Shown here: positions 61,140 to 64,000 of the stretch, one piece after another
Numbering within the stretch: position 1 is the first letter of the stretch
How the letters are laid out: each line of letters opens with the position of its first letter
Source: UBA5336 sp964492485
GTDB lineage: Bacteria > Pseudomonadota > Alphaproteobacteria > Caulobacterales > Hyphomonadaceae
Assembly: GCA_964492485.1 (NCBI GenBank)
Contig: CAZBKM010000001.1
Span: 248,001 to 312,000, forward strand
Direction: 5' to 3'
DNA length: 64,000 bases
Notes under the pieces: generated by a model
What the model was told of the DNA's origin: nothing
Databases searched by the model: none
The model's input: the letters and a program-made list of their open reading frames with translations, nothing else
Position numbers and translations under genes: made by a program

Positions 61140-61660
61140 GCGCCGCTTCCGTCTCGGCCATATCCTTGCGGCGGGCCATACGCATTGTGACCCGGCTCGG
61201 ACCGTAGCGCGGCCAGGATGTATCCAAGGAGCAGGTTCACGCCCAACATCGCCACCGTGACCGGAGCGAAGGTCCGCTCCTGCAGGTCGGCCATGAATTG
61301 CGGTGAGTTCGCATAGGCGTCATCTTCCATCGCCGTCTGCAGCACCTCACCGGCAAACAGGCTGACGAGCACCAGGGCGATGATCCCGACCACCACTGTC
61401 CAGACAAAGGCAATCAGCAGAACCCACGCACCCGACGCACCGGCATCGTGCAGGCGCTTCACGAAGACCGCGAACGTAGCCCAGAGCAGCACCAGTCCGC
61501 CGATGAAATTGACCCCGCCGACAAGGGCATTTCCCGGCCCGGCGGCATAGGCAATGACGCTCAGCACGATGTTCGCGCCGAGTATGAGGATATAGGCACG
61601 CCAGAAGGCGGGTGGCCCCAGACGGCCCTGGGGGCTCAAGAAGACGCTGGCAGACGGCAT
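61136..61660 (-). CDS. DUF805 family membrane protein (first of pair)
   Basis: A 174-residue membrane protein with the classic DUF805 start (FLSPQGRLGPPAFWRAYI), several hydrophobic helices and VKRLHDAGASGAWVLL. Start chosen at MPSASV; the frame is open nine codons further. A candidate operator palindrome lies about 53 bases upstream. The two adjacent DUF805 genes overlap by four bases and probably form a complex or tandem duplicate pair. Confidence 0.85.
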   Translation of the reverse strand: MPSASVFLSPQGRLGPPAFWRAYILILGANIVLSVIAYAAGPGNALVGGVNFIGGLVLLWATFAVFVKRLHDAGASGAWVLLIAFVWTVVVGIIALVLVSLFAGEVLQTAMEDDAYANSPQFMADLQERTFAPVTVAMLGVNLLLGYILAALRSEPGHNAYGPPQGYGRDGSGA

Positions 61661-61712
61661 GAGGCGGTGTCCCTGTCGGTTCCTCACACGCAGGTAGCCT
61701 GATCCACCTGAT

Positions 61713-61729
61713 TTATCAATATTCGATAA
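61713..61729. promoter_or_regulatory. Candidate operator palindrome upstream of the DUF805 pair
   Basis: TTATCAATATTCGATAA forms a 17-base near-perfect palindrome (arms TTATC/GATAA, AT-rich centre), rare in this GC-rich sequence. It lies about 53 bases before the DUF805 start and 22 bases beyond the hemN stop codon. Confidence 0.4.
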
Positions 61730-61750
61730 GACGCTTTTCCGGTCCGCCCC

Positions 61751-63112
61751 TTACACCGCCCTGGCGTGGCGGGCCGGTTCTGCCGTCCCGGCCGGGGGGG
61801 CATGGGCGTCCAGGCATTGAGCCACGAGCCGCACCAACGGTCGCGCGGCGGGGGGCACCGTAAGGCGCCGCCCGTCGATCCGGCAAAGGCCCCTGACCGC
61901 CAGCGGCGCAGCCGCATCACAGGCCGAATCCAGCGTGTCCGGGGCGATGCCGAACTCGGCGCAAAGCGCGCCCAGATCCACTTCGAACCGGCACATCAGA
62001 CGCTCGATGGCAGCGCCCCGCAGCCGGTCTTCGGCCTTGAGTGCCACGCCTCGCACGATCGGCAGGCACCGGGCGTCCAGGGCGGCGCGCCAGACCCGCA
62101 CGTCCTTCGCCGTCTGGGCAAAGCCCTGCGCAAAGCTGGAAATTGCCGATGTTCCGAGCCCGATGAGGGTGTCGCACGGATCGTCGGTATAGCCCTGGAA
62201 GTTGCGTCGCAGCGTGCCGGCGGCGGCCGCCTGGGCCAGCGGATCATCGGGGCGTGCGAAATGGTCGAAGCCTACCGCGACATAACCCTGCCCCAGCAGC
62301 CGTTCGGCGATGGTCTCGGCCTGATCGGCCCGGCTGGCGACATCTGGCAGGGCCGTTTCATCGATGGCCTTCTGATGCCTGGCAAACCACGGCACATGGG
62401 CATAGCCGAAGACGGCGATGCGGTCGGCCCCCATGTCTGCCGCAAAATCCGCAGCCGCCTCCAGGTCTGCCACCGTCTGGTGGGGCAGCCCGTACATCAG
62501 ATCCATGTTCACCGCGCGAACGCCGACGGCGCGCAGGCCTTCCACGGCAGCCTCGATCAGCGAAGCTGGCTGAACGCGGTTGATCGCCGCCTGGACCCTG
62601 GGGGACAGGGTTTGCACGCCCAGGCTCGCGCGCGTTACCCCGCTGGCTCCCAGGGCGGACAGCCTGTCTGCGTCGAGCGATCGCGGGTCGAGTTCGACCG
62701 CGACCTCGGCATCGTCGCGCACGCCGAAGGCCCGCCGCAGATGCGCCAGCAGGGCGCTGAGATCCTCTGCCGAGAGGGCGTTGGGAGAACCGCCTCCCAG
62801 ATGCACCTGGGCCGCCCCGCCATGGGGCGACAAGTGTCCGGACCAGAGATCGATCTCGCGATGGAGGTCAGCCATGTAGGCGGCGATCCGCCCATAGCCA
62901 TTCGGCACGCTCGTATGGCAGCCACAATACCAGCACAGGCGCTCGCAGAACGGTATATGGGCATACACGCTGATGGGGGCGTCGGGATCCAGATTGCCCG
63001 CCCAGGTGGCCACCTGGGAGGTCGTCACAGCGTCGGTGAACGCCGTGGCGGGCGGATAGCTTGTGTAGCGGGGCACGGGGCGCGACGCGAGGTCGATCCA
63101 GTCCTGTCTCAT
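61751..63112 (-). CDS. hemN: Oxygen-independent coproporphyrinogen III oxidase
   Basis: A 453-residue radical-SAM enzyme of heme synthesis under low oxygen. VPRYTSYPPATAF is the HemN start, followed by the cluster motif CERLCWYCGCH (CX3CX2CXC), LGGGSPNALS, SLGVQTLSPRVQ and NMDLMYGLPHQT. MRQDWIDL is used as start; an upstream in-frame ATG adds 13 residues. No FNR-type box was seen near the start. The C-terminal domain is typical of HemN rather than HemW. Confidence 0.93.
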   Translation of the reverse strand: MRQDWIDLASRPVPRYTSYPPATAFTDAVTTSQVATWAGNLDPDAPISVYAHIPFCERLCWYCGCHTSVPNGYGRIAAYMADLHREIDLWSGHLSPHGGAAQVHLGGGSPNALSAEDLSALLAHLRRAFGVRDDAEVAVELDPRSLDADRLSALGASGVTRASLGVQTLSPRVQAAINRVQPASLIEAAVEGLRAVGVRAVNMDLMYGLPHQTVADLEAAADFAADMGADRIAVFGYAHVPWFARHQKAIDETALPDVASRADQAETIAERLLGQGYVAVGFDHFARPDDPLAQAAAAGTLRRNFQGYTDDPCDTLIGLGTSAISSFAQGFAQTAKDVRVWRAALDARCLPIVRGVALKAEDRLRGAAIERLMCRFEVDLGALCAEFGIAPDTLDSACDAAAPLAVRGLCRIDGRRLTVPPAARPLVRLVAQCLDAHAPPAGTAEPARHARAV

Positions 63113-63202
63113 GGCGCCGCCATAGCGCGTCCTCGCCCGCGGCGCGATCACGGGAAACTACGGATGACACAAGGCCGCGGGCGGCCCGCCCTCGAAACGA
63201 GA

Positions 63203-63233
63203 ACCGCCCCGGGCCGGCCTGGCACGGGGCGGT
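63203..63233 (-). terminator. Candidate terminator downstream of the pyrophosphatase gene
   Basis: ACCGCCCC (63203-63210) and GGGGCGGT (63226-63233) form an 8-base stem. On the minus strand it is followed by TCTCGTTTCG, a weak T-rich run. It lies beyond repeat R7 from the pyrophosphatase stop codon. Confidence 0.45.
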
Positions 63234-63261
63234 CTCACGGTCTTCGGGACAGGCCCCGGAC

Positions 63262-63369
63262 CTTCGCGCATCTTCAAGTCGATCAGACCCGGTAAAGATG
63301 CGCAAAGGTCTCGTCTTGGAGCATTTTCTCGACACGAAGCGATGTCCGCTCCGCTTGAGAGCACGCTTA
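63262..63369 (-). repeat. Mosaic intergenic repeat, copy R7 (modules I and II)
   Basis: GCGCATCTTCAAGTCGATCA, GTAAAGATGCGCAAAGGTCT and GTCTTGGAGCATTTTCTCGA give module I, the linker and the first arm of module II. ACACGAAGCGATGTCCGCTC and CGCTTGAGAGCACGCTTAG complete module II. CTTAG at the edge supplies the TAA stop codon of the pyrophosphatase gene (63367-63369). Confidence 0.85.
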
Positions 63370-64000
63370 GAGCGCCAGCACCGCCAACATCAGGAGGGCC
63401 ACGATGTTCGTGATCTTGATCATCGGGTTCACGGCGGGACCGGAGGTGTCCTTGTAGGGATCACCGACGGTGTCGCCGGTCACGGCGGCCTTGTGGGCCT
63501 CCGAACCCTTGCCGCCATGGTTCCCGTCCTCGATGTACTTCTTGGCATTGTCCCAGGCGCCGCCGCCCGATGTCATCGAGATGGCCACGAACAGACCGGT
63601 GACGATGACCCCGAGCAGCATCGCGCCCACGGAAGCCAGTGCCGCGGCCGGACCACCGATCAGCCAGATGACGAAGAACAGGACGATGGGTGACAGGACC
63701 GGCAGCAGCGACGGCACGATCATTTCCCGGATCGCAGCCTTGGTCAGCAGATCGACGGCCCGACTGTAGTCCGGCTTCGTCTCGCCGGTCATGATGCCCG
63801 GCATTTCGCGGAACTGGCGGCGCACCTCGTCCACCACGGCTTGCGCCGCGCGGCCCACGGCCATCATCGACATCCCGCCGAACAGGTTGGGCAGAAGACC
63901 GCCAAACAGCAGGCCCACCACCACATAGGGGTTGGACAGGGAGAAGTTCACCGCGCCGATGCCGTCGAAGAAACTGCCCTCCACCGCATTGGCAGCAAAG
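63367..64000 (-). CDS. hppA: Membrane-bound H+-translocating pyrophosphatase, C-terminal part (cut by window edge)
   Basis: The frame enters from the right edge (about 211 residues visible) and ends with membrane segments of the V-type proton pyrophosphatase: NPYVVVGLLFGGLLPNLFGG, then KAAVTGDTVGDPYKDTSGPAVNPMIKITNIVALL (its central GDTVGDPYKDT is diagnostic). The enzyme couples pyrophosphate hydrolysis to proton export at the inner membrane. Whether it is the potassium-dependent form cannot be told because the deciding residue is outside the window. Its TAA stop codon is the edge of repeat R7. Confidence 0.93.
   Translation of the reverse strand, partial: FAANAVEGSFFDGIGAVNFSLSNPYVVVGLLFGGLLPNLFGGMSMMAVGRAAQAVVDEVRRQFREMPGIMTGETKPDYSRAVDLLTKAAIREMIVPSLLPVLSPIVLFFVIWLIGGPAAALASVGAMLLGVIVTGLFVAISMTSGGGAWDNAKKYIEDGNHGGKGSEAHKAAVTGDTVGDPYKDTSGPAVNPMIKITNIVALLMLAVLAL

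Noticed and set aside
63113..63250. FNR/Anr box in front of hemN
   Set aside because: I looked for TTGAT-N4-ATCAA and close variants and saw none.

Overview
The window is GC-rich, densely packed bacterial chromosome with housekeeping genes in typical alphaproteobacterial orders: mfd-sdhE-recG, rplM-rpsI-argC, DUF2066-hdaA-ppk-ppx beside purMN, fabF-mltG-yicC-gmk, fabD beside rpsF-rpsR-rplI, and dnaB-alr. A clear SpmX-type polarity muramidase (56348-57598) points to a dimorphic, probably prosthecate lineage near Caulobacterales/Maricaulales/Hyphomonadales. That placement is inferred from gene content only. There is no prophage, insertion sequence, CRISPR array or secretion island.

Layout. 1-7538: repair and respiration genes (mfd, cut by the window edge; sdhE; recG), a DUF502 membrane protein and an aminoglycoside-phosphotransferase-like/DUF6285/DUF3089-like trio. 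8049-12913: a translationally coupled photolyase, FAD oxidoreductase, DUF1365 and cyclopropane-synthase operon behind a candidate ECF-sigma promoter, the most likely stress or light module here. 12963-18276: argC, rpsI, rplM, a lipoprotein and parE. 18394-25834: polyphosphate (ppx, ppk), replication control (hdaA) and purine synthesis (purM, purN). 25823-34382: amidase, RNase E/G-like, yacG, tRNA-Phe, queE, an entericidin-like peptide, GNAT, enoyl-CoA hydratase, sterol-desaturase-like protein, and a PiuC-type hydroxylase opposite a lipoprotein. 34450-44497: aspS, rnd, a serine-less phosphatidylserine-decarboxylase-like protein, an Atm1-type exporter, LOG, methyltransferase, gmk, yicC, mltG. 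44797-49733: fatty-acid synthesis (fabF, acpP, fabG, fabD) and ribosomal proteins S6, S18, L9. 50025-59589: dnaB, alr, mlaE, mlaF, cyclic-nucleotide-binding patatin, spmX, mgtE, tRNA-Leu. 59668-64000: lipB, two DUF805 proteins, hemN and the 3' part of a membrane pyrophosphatase gene.

The most distinctive non-coding signal is a family of mosaic intergenic hairpin elements, seven copies in 64 kb. In every copy one edge coincides with the stop codon of a neighbouring gene. Several proteins look like family members that lost key residues: the Psd-like protein lacks the pyruvoyl-forming serine, the entericidin-like peptide lacks the lipobox cysteine, the DUF3089-like protein lacks the nucleophile motif, HdaA has an altered Walker A and SpmX an altered lysozyme triad. 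I do not see a clearly new multi-gene defence or biosynthetic system. The repeat family and the stress operon with its promoter are the best leads.
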